Shown: positions 7,948 to 18,402 of the stretch, in pieces
Numbering within the stretch: the stretch's first letter is position 1
Layout of the letters: every line of letters starts with the position of its first letter
Assembly: GCF_000350225.1 (NCBI RefSeq)
Contig: NW_005178601.1
Location: forward strand, 26,816 to 90,815
From: Chondrus crispus
Taxonomy: Eukaryota; Rhodophyta; Florideophyceae; Gigartinales; Gigartinaceae
Direction: 5' to 3'
DNA length: 64,000 nucleotides
Notes under the pieces: generated by a model
Database searches by the model: none
What the model saw: only the letters and a program-made list of their open reading frames with translations
Told to the model about the DNA's origin: nothing
Made by a program: the position numbers and the translations under genes

Positions 7948-9198
7948 TAATGGTAGGTTCGGAGGGGCAAGGGAAAGAAGGAAGGCAGGTTGATGTGTGT
8001 GAGTGAAGGAGTTGGTGCCGAGGTTTACTTGGAGCCGTCTTTCGGCGATACTTATACACTTTGAGTGTTACACTATCCCATTACTTTGGCACCTGGTAAA
8101 CCGTACTCACCATATGCGCGACCAAGCGCGGTCCTCTTCTGGCCCGTCCACACTGTCCTATTTCCACCTTACGAATTGACTATTGACTATCAGTGCACAA
8201 CAGTTTCTACACATTTCGAGTGACTGTAAACCATGGCCCTATGCATGCAATGGTTTCACACCTTACTGATCTGCATCCAGACATGACAGAATATATTCTG
8301 GCACAATGAACAACTTGGCATCTCTCTATTTCCAACAACACAAAGTCCTGTCATATCTCAGTCCCCATACATGCCCTTGTTTCGTACCTTACTAATTTCG
8401 GTACACACTGCCAGACAACTATCACGGATAGCAACAATGTGCATCCAGACTTTCTACACATCTCACGTGATATCCGATGTGAATCACACGAGTACTGTCA
8501 TCAACTTGCATCCAACGGCGCACCATAACGAGAGCACAGTACAACGTCGCATGCTGACGACAGTGTAGTACAACGGCGCATGCTGATGCAAGGGTCGCAT
8601 ACAGCGTGACGCGTACACTGAATACTCACGTAAGTACATGTCTCTTGCGAGAAATACTTGTTGTACTTTTAATTCACATGTACTGTGCTTGGACACGAGC
8701 CGGACCGTATGTAGGCGACGTGTACAAGTGTACGTACACGCAGCAACCTGGCGATGTGTACATGTGTACACCGCACACAAGTGTCCAGCGCCAAGGCCAC
8801 ACGTAATTACCCATTACAACCATGGTGAACAACTTGAAACCCCCGAAATGATGTAATTAAAACGTATACGGATCATTCAAGATATATCACCAGCATGACT
8901 GCATATAAGTGGACAATAACAGACCAATAGAATTGCAGCATTAGAACCGACACCCAATAGATTTGCAGTATTGCCTGTGTAGCCCTATAACGGTTCGGGC
9001 CAAATGCAAATTTTCGGCATTTATGCAAATTTGCATAACCCTCCAAAAGTCCACTTTCGTCCCCAGAACCCCAAAATCTGAGACTTTACACGTGTCATGT
9101 GGTGATATGGGGTGAGGGTCCGGACCGTCGAGTCATGTACACATGTCGCTCGATTTTGCGCTTTCTAGATAACAGCATGTGGTCGCACATTTTCAATA
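7948..9198 (-). repeat. 5' LTR of A2 (1251 bp, divergent)
   Basis: Reading minus, it starts TATTGAAAATG at 9198 and ends CATTA at 7948. It differs from the A1, A3 and A5 LTRs at many sites and carries several indels, so A2 is an older insertion or a separate subfamily. Confidence 0.88.
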
Positions 9199-9201
9199 GT
9201 G

Positions 9202-10516
9202 ATGAACGCAAGAAATCTCTCCGACGAAATTATACGAGCATATGCGGCAGAATTTACAACCACCAAAGCCTTTATTGATAGGGATGCTGACCGCAATGAA
9301 ATGATGTTCATGTTTCTACGAAGCCTTCTCGGCTGAAACCAGGTGTTTTGGACAAGCATACCGCGCGAATGCATCACGAGTGCGTGATAGCCGAGTTACC
9401 TCCGGATCCCCCCTGCCCGACTAGGCGCAAACATCTGTTCATATGCAAGAGGATCGTCACTATTATTAACGACTGTTTCCGAATCTCTCGGGATGGCTCG
9501 AAGGTCAAAATGTTCGAGAGCGGCCTCTTTCTACTGGTTAACTGGAGTGAACATGACTCTTTCCATCGCTCTCACTTGTCACCCACCTTTCGATTTTTGC
9601 ACAGCGATGCGGAATCCGTCCCCGCTTCTGAGATCCCTGACACTACTGTAGGGTGGGATACACACACATCCGTCACCAATCGGAAGCTTCTGGCTGCTCT
9701 TATATCGGAAAGCAAAGACCTGGTGATACAGGCGACTTATCAAGTCACCGTCACTGATGGTTCGAACGGCGAAAACCGTGTCACAGAGATCAAGCGCAAC
9801 ATTAACATCTTGCGAATTGCTCTGCCCTTCGTCTGCGCCTATTGCCATTGTGGTGAGGAAATGACTCTTGGATCACATGCGTCAATGCTTCGAACAATCT
9901 ATCGGATTGCTCGGTTTCTGAGGCAATTGTTCTCTGTTCGGGCGAACTACAATCCTTCAGGTACAACGGCAACGCATGATGGGGCAACAGCTGTCAGTGG
10001 TGACTTGACAAGTGAGAGGAGCCAATATTTGATACCCGAAATCACGCTGCGAGAGATGTTACCGGGTAGATCGGAGAAAGAGAAGGTTATCAGTGGGGGG
10101 TGATGAAAATCTCCAAAGAAATATTCGCCAGATTAAACATTTCTGCACCGCAAGACATTTACAGCAACGAAAGCGCTGTGACAAGCGGCACCAATGAGTG
10201 GAGACATCAAGCAGAAGATTTGGAAGATGATTTCGACAGTGACGATGATGTTATGGCGGGAATGCTAGACTAACATTTCTGCCCTGATAGGTTACGTAAA
10301 GTTCGGATTTCCACGACCAGTGTCAAAACGGGTTCAGCAGTACGCGATAAGCTGCACGCCAACAATTGCACGCCTTCACTATCAGAAGCTGCAGTATTAG
10401 AGCAGGTAAAGAAGTCGGAGCTCGTTCTAGTGGAGGACATCACTCGGGAAAATCGCATGAGGGGCGCAATCAGCATTCGAAAAAATCATTTCGGCTGCTC
10501 ATGTCGGCAAGAGTGA
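9202..10516 (+). pseudogene. Unrecognised broken gene, left of the A3 insertion
   Basis: Protein-like frames follow each other with breaks. An ATG at 9202 opens 44 codons (MNARNLSDEIIRAY) to TGA 9334-9336. A 251-codon frame then runs to 10103 and contains CAYCHCGEE and a helical, hydrophobic middle. An ATG overlapping that stop (10103) opens 56 codons ending in an acidic tail (DDFDSDDDVM) at TAA 10271-10273. The same frame continues after the stop to 10516 (VRDKLHANN, KKSELVLVED). CTAACATTTCTGCCCTGATAG at 10270-10290 could be a 3' splice site, so some breaks may be introns. I do not recognise the family. It may belong with the 80-codon frame split by A3. Confidence 0.35.
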
Positions 10517-10839
10517 ACAGGGCCGAACCGATATAGTTGTCCTACCTCCATAGTCACCCAATGAATGAACGAATTGCACCACCATGTATCCCCCGACCTT
10601 TTCCCAGCCGTCATGTACTATGGTAGCTCGTGAGGTAATTCGCAATCAATATCGCTCTAATGTGCAGATGCTCTCGTGAATACTGCTGGGATCCTTGCTA
10701 CGTAATATTCTGATGACCACCTGAACTTTGTGACAGACGAATCCAAGAGAAAATGCTCGGGAGGGCCAGTCTTGCAGTTGCAATGGGGCCACGTAGTTCT
10801 CGACTACGCACACACTATCAAGAATCGAGTAACGAAGTG

Positions 10840-10844
10840 GGCTC
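10840..10844. repeat. Target-site duplication of A3, left copy (GGCTC)
   Basis: GGCTC here matches GGCTC at 19666-19670 exactly and fixes both LTR ends of A3. Confidence 0.92.
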
Positions 10845-12107
10845 TATTGAAAATGTGCGACCACATGCTGTTATCTGGAAAGTGCAAAATCGAGTGACAC
10901 GTGTACATGACTGCACGGTCCGGGCGCTCTTACCCATATCACGACATGACACGTGTAAAATCCCAGATTTTGGGGTTCCGGGGACGAAAGTGGCCTCTCG
11001 GAGGGTCATGCAAATTTGCATAGTTTTGCCAAGTGGAACCTTGGCCCGTAGCACTATAGACTACACAGGAAATACTGCAATTCTATTGGCCCTCAGGTCT
11101 AATGCTGCAAATCTATTGGTCGAGCGTTGTCCACGTGTGCGTCATTGGCCTTGTGATGTACTTTAAATGGCCTGTATATGCCATAATTACGTTGTTTGGG
11201 GGTTTCAAGTGGCTTGCCATGGTTGTAATGGGTAATTGCATGGGGCCCCCGGGCGGGACACATGTATGCCGTGTACACATGTACACGTCGCCAGGTGAAT
11301 TCGTGTACGTACACATGTACACGCATCCAGGTGTATGCACATGAGGGTTTACAGTTTTACAGTGTCAGACTGTTTGCGATCCTGCGCGTGTCCGAGTACA
11401 GTACATGTGAATCAAAAGTACAACAAGTACTTCTCGCGAGAGGAATACAGTTGTGCGATTATTCTGTGTACGCGTCACGCTGTATGCGAGTCTTGCGTGA
11501 GCACGCGCCGTTGCACTGTGCTCTCGTCATGGTGCGCCGTTGGATGCAAGTTCATGACAGTACTCGTGTGATTTACATGTATTCTCATGTGAGTTGTGTA
11601 GAAAGTCTGGATGCACATTGTTATAACTTGCCATAATTATCTGACAGTGCTTGGCGAAATTAGTAAGGTGAGAAACAAGGATACGTATGGCGATTGTGAT
11701 ATGAAAGACGTTTGCGTTGTTGGAAATAGACAAGTGCCAAGTTGTTCGTTGCACAACAATGAAGTCTGGCATGACTGGATGCAGATTAGTAAGGTGTGAA
11801 ACAGTTGCATGCATAGGGCCATGGTTTACAGTCATTTGGAATGTGTAGAAATAGTTGTGAGCTAATAGTTACGAATCGATTCGTAAGGTGGAAATCGAAC
11901 AGTATGGTCGGGCCACAAGAGGACCGCGCTTGGTCGCGCATAGTAGAGTATGGTTTACTGGGAGTCGGAGTAGAGCGATAGTGTAGCACTCGAAGTGTAT
12001 AAGTATCGCAGGAAAACGGCTTCAAAGTAAACCTCGGCACCAACTCCCTCACTCACACACATCAACCTGCCTTCCTTCTTTCCCTTGCCCCTCCGAACCT
12101 ACCATTA
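10845..12107 (+). repeat. 5' LTR of A3 (1263 bp)
   Basis: It runs from TATTGAAAATG to CTACCATTA. The termini are TA...TA rather than TG...CA. U3 has CCAAT-type motifs, ACACGTGT palindromes and TTAGTAAGG repeats. Confidence 0.93.
11998..12005 (+). promoter_or_regulatory. TATA box of the A3 5' LTR
   Basis: TATAAGTA lies about 110 bp before the LTR end, which suits a short R-U5. The same box is in every family A and B LTR. Transcription probably starts about 25-30 bp downstream, near 12030. Confidence 0.6.
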
Positions 12108-12122
12108 GGTTATGGGCCCAGT
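12108..12122 (+). other. Primer-binding site of A3
   Basis: GGTTATGGGCCCAGT directly follows the LTR and is complementary to the internal anticodon-stem part of tRNA-iMet. Confidence 0.82.
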
Positions 12123-12484
12123 CCCTCGCTGTCGTTTCACTGCATGAGTCTGTCGTTCTCGTTCCGTTGTTTCTGCCGTCGTTGTCACTGTCGTTTTCGC
12201 TGCCGTTTCTCGTCGTTCTTTCCGCTGGTCTTCTCGCTGTCGTTGTCGCTCTCGTTCTTGGCGTCGTTCTTGGTTTTGGTTTTCGCTGCTGCTGTCGTTC
12301 TTGCTCTCTTGTGTGAATTGGTTTTGGTCATCGCCCCCGCTGTCTTCGTTGTCTTCGTTCTTGGTTTGGCTTTTGTTCTTGCTGTGGTTCTTGCTGCTGT
12401 CTCTGTCTTTGGTCTTCGTCTTCGTTTCCGCTCCCGCTACCGCCGTCGTCGTCAATCTCGCATTTGGTTTTTCTTCGTTCTCTC

Positions 12485-14100
12485 ATGCAAAGTAAGTTTT
12501 GAGTTTCTTTCCATTTCCTACACATCTAAGTGATTGTCTTTGCACGTTTTGGTGGTTCTTAAGAGCAATAATTCCAAAATCTGTTACTGACGATTATCTT
12601 CATATTCCTTATTGTGAATACCTGTTTTTACGGGGTTGTGTTAGATCTGGAATTAGTACCGGTGCGCTCTGCGCCTGGGAAGCTGGTCACCGGTCGAACG
12701 GTTCGGACATCGGAGGTCGTATCCGTTGAGGTGCTTGAGCCTGAGGATCAACCTTCACCTCGGCTCGCGCTTCCGGGTCCGTCCTCGAGTTGCGCACCAT
12801 ATAGGATTCCTCGTATTCCGCGCTCTGTTCCCGCACCAATAAAGAGAACTATACTGGAAGGTCAGCGGGGCAAAGGGAAATCGAAGGACGGTTGATGAGG
12901 TGAAGTTGAAGGATTGGGTACCGATTTACTTTGAGTCGCCAACTTCTGGCACTACTTATACACTTCTGCAATCTTCTAGAACTCTACTATCAAACACTAC
13001 GACACACATACTACAAATGTATTGGCTCTAACACATGTGCCCGTCTTGCTACTCGGCCAAACTGGCGATGGCCCAACAAACAGAACAGAAAACCGCCTTA
13101 CGAATTAGCACTGTCATGACGGAGAAATTAGTAAGGCAGTACAACAAAGCACAGCAAAGCACAAATTCCCTTACTATTCCAAATCCAGCGTGGCACAAGT
13201 TCGTAAGGCACGTTTACAGCTCACACGTTGCCTTACGAATTCAAATCAATCCTGCAAGGACTGTTTACAGCGCACACGTTGCCTTATGAATCTGAATCTC
13301 TCGTGAGGTCCTGTCCACTGTCAATTACAACAGTGCACATTTTGCCTTACGAATTCAAAACTCGCGCAACGGTATCTTTGTGTCCTGCTGTAGCCGTGCT
13401 GCACTCCATGGACGCTGTAAACCTTTGGCACGTGCCAGGCACCCGCCACCAAGGTTCTACACTTTGTCTGTAAGACTGCAGGCGTACTGTACGCGTCCGA
13501 CAGTGTAATGAGGACATGTGTCCAGGTCATACACGTGTCGGGCGGAGAAAATGAAACATTCTCAGATTGTACAGTACACCGCAACCGTGTACATATTTCA
13601 CACGTGTACAGGTTGAAAACCAAACTTGCTCCTGAAGTACTGTAGAGTGCAACCGTGTACAGAAATCACACGTGTACACGTTGAAAATCAAACTTGCTCA
13701 GCTCGTCACGCGGAGTGTTTTTGCTTTTACACATGTCATACCTGTCGTCGTTTGTCATGCATATCAGCATGTGGTCGTAGAATTACAACAAACTACGCAT
13801 CGACTTTCTGCTCGGAAAGCGGCTGTTCTCGCGGATAAAGAGTTTAAGCGTGAGCGCAAGAGGAATCGTAAGGTGTGCCCGCGGTATAAGCGGTATTGTA
13901 AAGTGTGCGGCGTTAGTGGCAATAGTGCGAAGGCCTTTTACGACCACATTCAGTCTAGGTCTCATCGCATTCAGGTTGCCAACGCTAAGGAGACTCCGCG
14001 TTGTATCCCTTGCAATCGCGTATTTGAGTCTCACGGGCACCTGAAGTGCCACGAGAACGGTGCCGCACACTTAAAGGTAGTTTGTGAACAGAATAGTTAG
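12485..14100 (+). pseudogene. Accessory zinc-finger gene of A3, interrupted by a solo LTR
   Basis: Exon 1 is 12485-12491 and exon 2 starts at 12645, as in A1. A 939-bp family-B LTR (12852-13790) sits within exon 2, separating the Pro-rich N-terminal half from the basic region and both fingers (13796-14100). The finger half is otherwise unchanged and retains all zinc ligands. The interruption leaves gag-pol of A3 untouched, so this is a natural loss of the accessory gene only. Excising the LTR and one AACTA copy restores the frame, which shows the gene was intact at insertion. Confidence 0.85.
12852..13790 (-). repeat. Solo family B LTR (939 bp) inside A3
   Basis: Flanked by AACTA on both sides (12847-12851 and 13791-13795). 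Read minus, it starts TGTTGTAATTC and ends CCTTCCAGTA, like the B1 5' LTR. A solo LTR arises by recombination between the two LTRs of a full insertion. Confidence 0.93.
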
Positions 14101-14182
14101 GGATTTCATCCAAATAAATTCACATATCTGTTCGCAAATTTCTCCTAGTGCAACTTCATAGGAATCATATCGAACTTCTTAG

Positions 14183-14232
14183 ACGGGTGGGCTTGCCATT
14201 GTGTTGACTATCGGTTAACGGCTTGGGATCCC
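14183..14232 (+). promoter_or_regulatory. Shared 50-bp pre-gag element in A3
   Basis: Same sequence and distance to the gag-pol ATG as in A1. Confidence 0.78.
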
Positions 14233-14272
14233 CGAACGGATTTTCGAATACTTGAAGTTTATTTGCACTAAA

Positions 14273-17200
14273 ATGGAAGATCAAGGAGGAGGAGGATCCA
14301 TCAGAATCGACAAACTGACGGACTCCAACTTCTACGTGTGGAAGCAGAAAATACAACTTCTGCTTGCTCTACGTGATGTTGACCAATACATCGTTGAGGG
14401 AAGAGTTCCAAGTGAGGAACGCGCGGAAGAGCGTGAGAGGTGGATCAGAGGTGACAGTAAAGCTAAAGCACTGATTGGTCTCTCCCTATCAGATGAGCAT
14501 CTTGAGCATGTACGTGATGTTGATACTGCTCATGAGATGTGGGAAGCTATTGTCAACGTGTTTGAGAGACACACTTTGCTGAACAAACTAGCTGCACGTC
14601 GTGAGTTCTACACTATGAAGATGCTTTCCGGTGAGAAGGTGCTTGCATACATCAATCGTGTCAAGCAGCTGGCAGCCATCCTCAAGTCAATGAGCGTAAA
14701 CATCGATGACAAGGAGATGGCCATAGCAGTGCTCAACGGTCTGCCTGCCCGTTTAGAGGCTCTCATCGTTGCACTTGATGCTCTCGGTAATGAGGAAAAG
14801 ATATTCAGTTTGGACTTTGTGAAAAGTCGTCTGCTGCAGGAAGAGCAACGAGCAAACATGAAGTCTAGCTCCTCACAGACATCGGCTCTGGTTAATCGTG
14901 CCCCGAACAATCGGGACATAAACGATTACAAATGCACGAACTGCGGTCATACAGGCCATACGGCAACCCGCTGCTGGGGAAAGGATTTGAATGGGCGTCG
15001 CCCGGCTCCTCCTAGCGGATATAAACCGCGTATGTCTCAGCGGAAACAATCTGCATTTGTCACACAGAAACCTGATCCCGACATGGTTGTAAACAGCGTC
15101 GACTTCACATGTCTGATGTCGAAAGCTTCGCACACGAACGATATGGAGATGTTGCCTTCGTGGCTCGTAGATTCAGCTTGTACAGCTCATATTACATATG
15201 ACCGATCTCTGTTTGCAACGCATGAGCCACTTGAATCCGCCTCTGTTCAGATGGGAACCAAGGCTAGTGCAAAGGTTGCCGGCCGTGGTGACGTTCACTT
15301 GAAGTTAAATGTGAATGGCCGCATCGAACCGTGCAAGTTGACGGATGTATTGCACGTTCCGGACTTTGCGTTCTCTCTGCTCTCTGTCAGTCGAATGACT
15401 GAACTTGGACTAAAAGTTGGGTTCGAAAATGGAAAATGCATGATCAGACGAGGCTCAACTGTAGTGGCGACTGCGACATTGGTTGGAGAACTTTACGTTC
15501 TCGACATCGTCAGTGACATCGGATCTGCACATGCTGCCACCCTGCAAACGTGGCATGAGCGCTTTGCACATGTGCATTCTCAAGGTATTGCTTCGATGAT
15601 TCGTGACAATGTGGTAAGTGGAGTCAAACTACTTGGTAATGAGGCTAACAAAATCAACAATACTGACAATGATTGCATCTCTGAAAAATGTTCTGCGTGC
15701 GTCTACGGCAAAGCCACTCGATCTGTGATCCCAAAAGAGCGGTCCTCGAGGCGGGCATACTTCTGTCTAGACTTAGTTCACTCTGATGTTTGTGGCCTCT
15801 TAGAGGTGCAGTCCATTGGTGGTGCCAAGTACTTCATTACCTTCATAGATGATCACTCAAACTGGTCAGTAGTGTACCCTATGCACCATAAATCAGAAGC
15901 ATTTGAACGATACAAAAGGTTTGCACAACTTGCTCAGACTTACACTGGTCGCAAGATCAAAGTGCTTCGCACCGATCGAGGTGGTGAGTATCTGTCCACG
16001 GAGTTTAACTCTTTTCTGATTGCAAATGGTACTCAGCATCAAATGACGACCGCGTACACACCGGAGCAAAATGGCGTCGCCGAACGACTGAACAGAACTT
16101 TGGAAAACTTGGTGCGCTCCATGCTCGCGCACAAGAAAGTTACAAAGGGGTTCTTGGCAGAAGCACTTGCGAATGCAGTGTACGTTCGAAATCGAGTCAC
16201 GTCACGTGCCATTCCTCCCAAGATGACCCCATACCACTTATGGATGAAATCTGTGCCAAATGTTGGTCATTTGCGTGTTTTCGGTTCAAAGTGTTGGTAT
16301 ACATTACCAAAACACAACATCCAGAAACTTGACGCCCGTGCAAAGGAGGCAATGTTTCTGGGGTATGCTGAAAATACGAAAGCTTACAAGTTGTGGGATG
16401 GTGATTTGCACAAAGTGATCGTATCCAGAGATGTTACTTTTGACGAGTCCACGGGAGGCAAATCTGGTGAACCGATGGATACAAACGAGGAGGCTACAAC
16501 TGATGATGACACAATCAACTCGAACATCGATGAGGAAGTTGCAGAAAATGATGCAGTGGCATCAGAAGCATCATCGCCGGATGAACAACAAGACTCTGAT
16601 GAATCCTCCAACTCCTCCCCAACTGCAGGGGAGGACGAAACTACCGAAACAGTTGAGCAACACGTAGTTGAGGAAGAAACTATTGATCCGCCAACTAATC
16701 TCCGTCGGTCCACTCGCATTCGCAAAACGCCTGGGGCGTGGTGGGCAGCAGCTTTGGTGACTGCTGGACTCCTTAGCCACGCCCATGTGATAACGGAAAT
16801 CCCAAACTCGTACAAGCAAGCTATGGATTCTCCAAAAGCTCGCTTCTGGCAGAAGGGCATCGACAAAGAACTTGCTTCACAACACAAAAACAAAACATGG
16901 ACACTTGTTCCAAGATCTCAAGCATCAAACGTCCTGACGTCCAGGTGGGTTTTCGGAGTGAAGCAACTTCCTGACGAGTCCGGAAAATTGGTCGAAACTG
17001 CAAAGGGACGTCTTGTGGCACGAGGCTTTCAACAAGTAGAAGGCATCGATTACACTGAAACTTTCGCCCCTGTCATCAAGTTCACAACTATCCGTCTGCT
17101 GCTGGCACTGGTTGCGCACTTTGACCTTGAGCTGCATCAGATGGACGTGGTGACTGCCTTCCTCAACGGTGACCTTCACGAAGAAATCTACATGAAGCAA

Positions 17201-18391
17201 CCTGAAGGATGCATCGACAAAGTCAAACCTGATTCGGTGTGTAAACTTTTGAAAGCAATCTATGGTCTTAAGCAAGCCCATCGCCAATGGCATAGTAAGA
17301 TCGATGAGTTTCTGATCACTGAACTTGGTTTCAACACTACACGCAGCGACCCATGTCTTTACATTCGACGTCAAGGCAATGTCATCATGATTATCGCGTT
17401 GTACGTGGACGATCTGCTGCTAGCTGGAAGTGACTTGGAGGCCATATTATGGATGAAAAATGAACTCAACAAACGATTCGATATGAAAGACCTTGGCGAA
17501 GCGAAGACTTGTATTGGTCTAGAAATCGACCGTATACGTTCTAAACACGTCCTGACCATCACGCAGTCGAAGTATGCCCAAGCAGTACTGAAACGGTTCA
17601 AAATGTCGGCATACAATCCTTGCGTTACTTCGATGGAACAGTCTCGACATGTCACAATGCAAGTGGCCGAAACTGGCACTGATGACAACCCATGCTTTGA
17701 ACCATATCGTCAGGCCATTGGATGTCTAATGTTCCTAATGGTCGGGACGCGCCCCGATATTGCGTTTGCCATTGGAAAGTTATCTCAACACTGTGCCGAC
17801 CCTCACGAGTCGCACTGGTCAGGTGTAAAACGTGTTTTGAGATACTTGCGTGGGTCCCAGCATCTTGGAATAGTGTTTGGTAAAGATGATCTTGGTACGG
17901 AACTTCATGGGTATAGCGACGCAGATTGGGGTGGATGCCTTGAATCACGAAAATCAACGAGTGGGTACGTGTTCAAGCTTTGTGATGGGCCTATCAGTTG
18001 GGCTTCCCGGAAACAAACAGTAGTTGCAAAGTCTACTTGTGAGGCAGAATACATCGCACTCAGTGAAGCATGCAAAGAGGCCGCGTGGCTTCGACGCTTC
18101 CATGCCGATGTACTTGGTGCGAATTCGGATCCAACAATTCGCGTTGGATGTGACAACGCTGGTACGATTGCCTTTGCTCAGAACGAATCTACAAATCGTC
18201 GCAACAAGCACATTGATATTACGTATCATTTTGTTCGAGATGCGGTGCAGCGAAAACTGGTCACATTGTACCATTGTCCGACAACAGAAATGCCAGCCGA
18301 TATGTTGACCAAACCACTTGGTCGCGTGCTGTTTAAAAAGTTCGTGGGCATGGTTGGGCTTTCCGAGTGCAAAGCTGCCCAAAGCATGTGA
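14273..18391 (+). CDS. gag-pol: Family A copia gag-pol polyprotein (A3), intact
   Basis: It has 1372 residues from ATG 14273, the same length and domain order as A1 and only scattered substitutions. Kept: the CCHC knuckle, DSA protease motif, integrase D-D-E, YVDD and RNase H motifs. Possibly harmful changes relative to A1 are GFWAEA to GFLAEA in the integrase and CGPLEV to CGLLEV just after the first catalytic Asp. The frame is fully open, so Gag-Pol could be made even though the accessory gene is broken. It is transcribed from the 5' LTR and translated as one frame with no frameshift site needed, as usual for copia. Confidence 0.94.
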   Translation: MEDQGGGGSIRIDKLTDSNFYVWKQKIQLLLALRDVDQYIVEGRVPSEERAEERERWIRGDSKAKALIGLSLSDEHLEHVRDVDTAHEMWEAIVNVFERHTLLNKLAARREFYTMKMLSGEKVLAYINRVKQLAAILKSMSVNIDDKEMAIAVLNGLPARLEALIVALDALGNEEKIFSLDFVKSRLLQEEQRANMKSSSSQTSALVNRAPNNRDINDYKCTNCGHTGHTATRCWGKDLNGRRPAPPSGYKPRMSQRKQSAFVTQKPDPDMVVNSVDFTCLMSKASHTNDMEMLPSWLVDSACTAHITYDRSLFATHEPLESASVQMGTKASAKVAGRGDVHLKLNVNGRIEPCKLTDVLHVPDFAFSLLSVSRMTELGLKVGFENGKCMIRRGSTVVATATLVGELYVLDIVSDIGSAHAATLQTWHERFAHVHSQGIASMIRDNVVSGVKLLGNEANKINNTDNDCISEKCSACVYGKATRSVIPKERSSRRAYFCLDLVHSDVCGLLEVQSIGGAKYFITFIDDHSNWSVVYPMHHKSEAFERYKRFAQLAQTYTGRKIKVLRTDRGGEYLSTEFNSFLIANGTQHQMTTAYTPEQNGVAERLNRTLENLVRSMLAHKKVTKGFLAEALANAVYVRNRVTSRAIPPKMTPYHLWMKSVPNVGHLRVFGSKCWYTLPKHNIQKLDARAKEAMFLGYAENTKAYKLWDGDLHKVIVSRDVTFDESTGGKSGEPMDTNEEATTDDDTINSNIDEEVAENDAVASEASSPDEQQDSDESSNSSPTAGEDETTETVEQHVVEEETIDPPTNLRRSTRIRKTPGAWWAAALVTAGLLSHAHVITEIPNSYKQAMDSPKARFWQKGIDKELASQHKNKTWTLVPRSQASNVLTSRWVFGVKQLPDESGKLVETAKGRLVARGFQQVEGIDYTETFAPVIKFTTIRLLLALVAHFDLELHQMDVVTAFLNGDLHEEIYMKQPEGCIDKVKPDSVCKLLKAIYGLKQAHRQWHSKIDEFLITELGFNTTRSDPCLYIRRQGNVIMIIALYVDDLLLAGSDLEAILWMKNELNKRFDMKDLGEAKTCIGLEIDRIRSKHVLTITQSKYAQAVLKRFKMSAYNPCVTSMEQSRHVTMQVAETGTDDNPCFEPYRQAIGCLMFLMVGTRPDIAFAIGKLSQHCADPHESHWSGVKRVLRYLRGSQHLGIVFGKDDLGTELHGYSDADWGGCLESRKSTSGYVFKLCDGPISWASRKQTVVAKSTCEAEYIALSEACKEAAWLRRFHADVLGANSDPTIRVGCDNAGTIAFAQNESTNRRNKHIDITYHFVRDAVQRKLVTLYHCPTTEMPADMLTKPLGRVLFKKFVGMVGLSECKAAQSM

Positions 18392-18402
18392 TCGAGGGGA
18401 GG

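Larger units (their letters stand above)
6599..9198 (-). mobile_element. Family A copia element A2, inverted, 5' part only
   Basis: On the minus strand this holds the 5' LTR, primer site, leader, intact accessory gene and the first codons of gag. A1 is inserted in A2 gag, so the rest of A2 lies beyond the left edge. The 5' LTR abuts non-repeat sequence at 9199. Together with A1 it forms a long inverted repeat. Confidence 0.88.
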
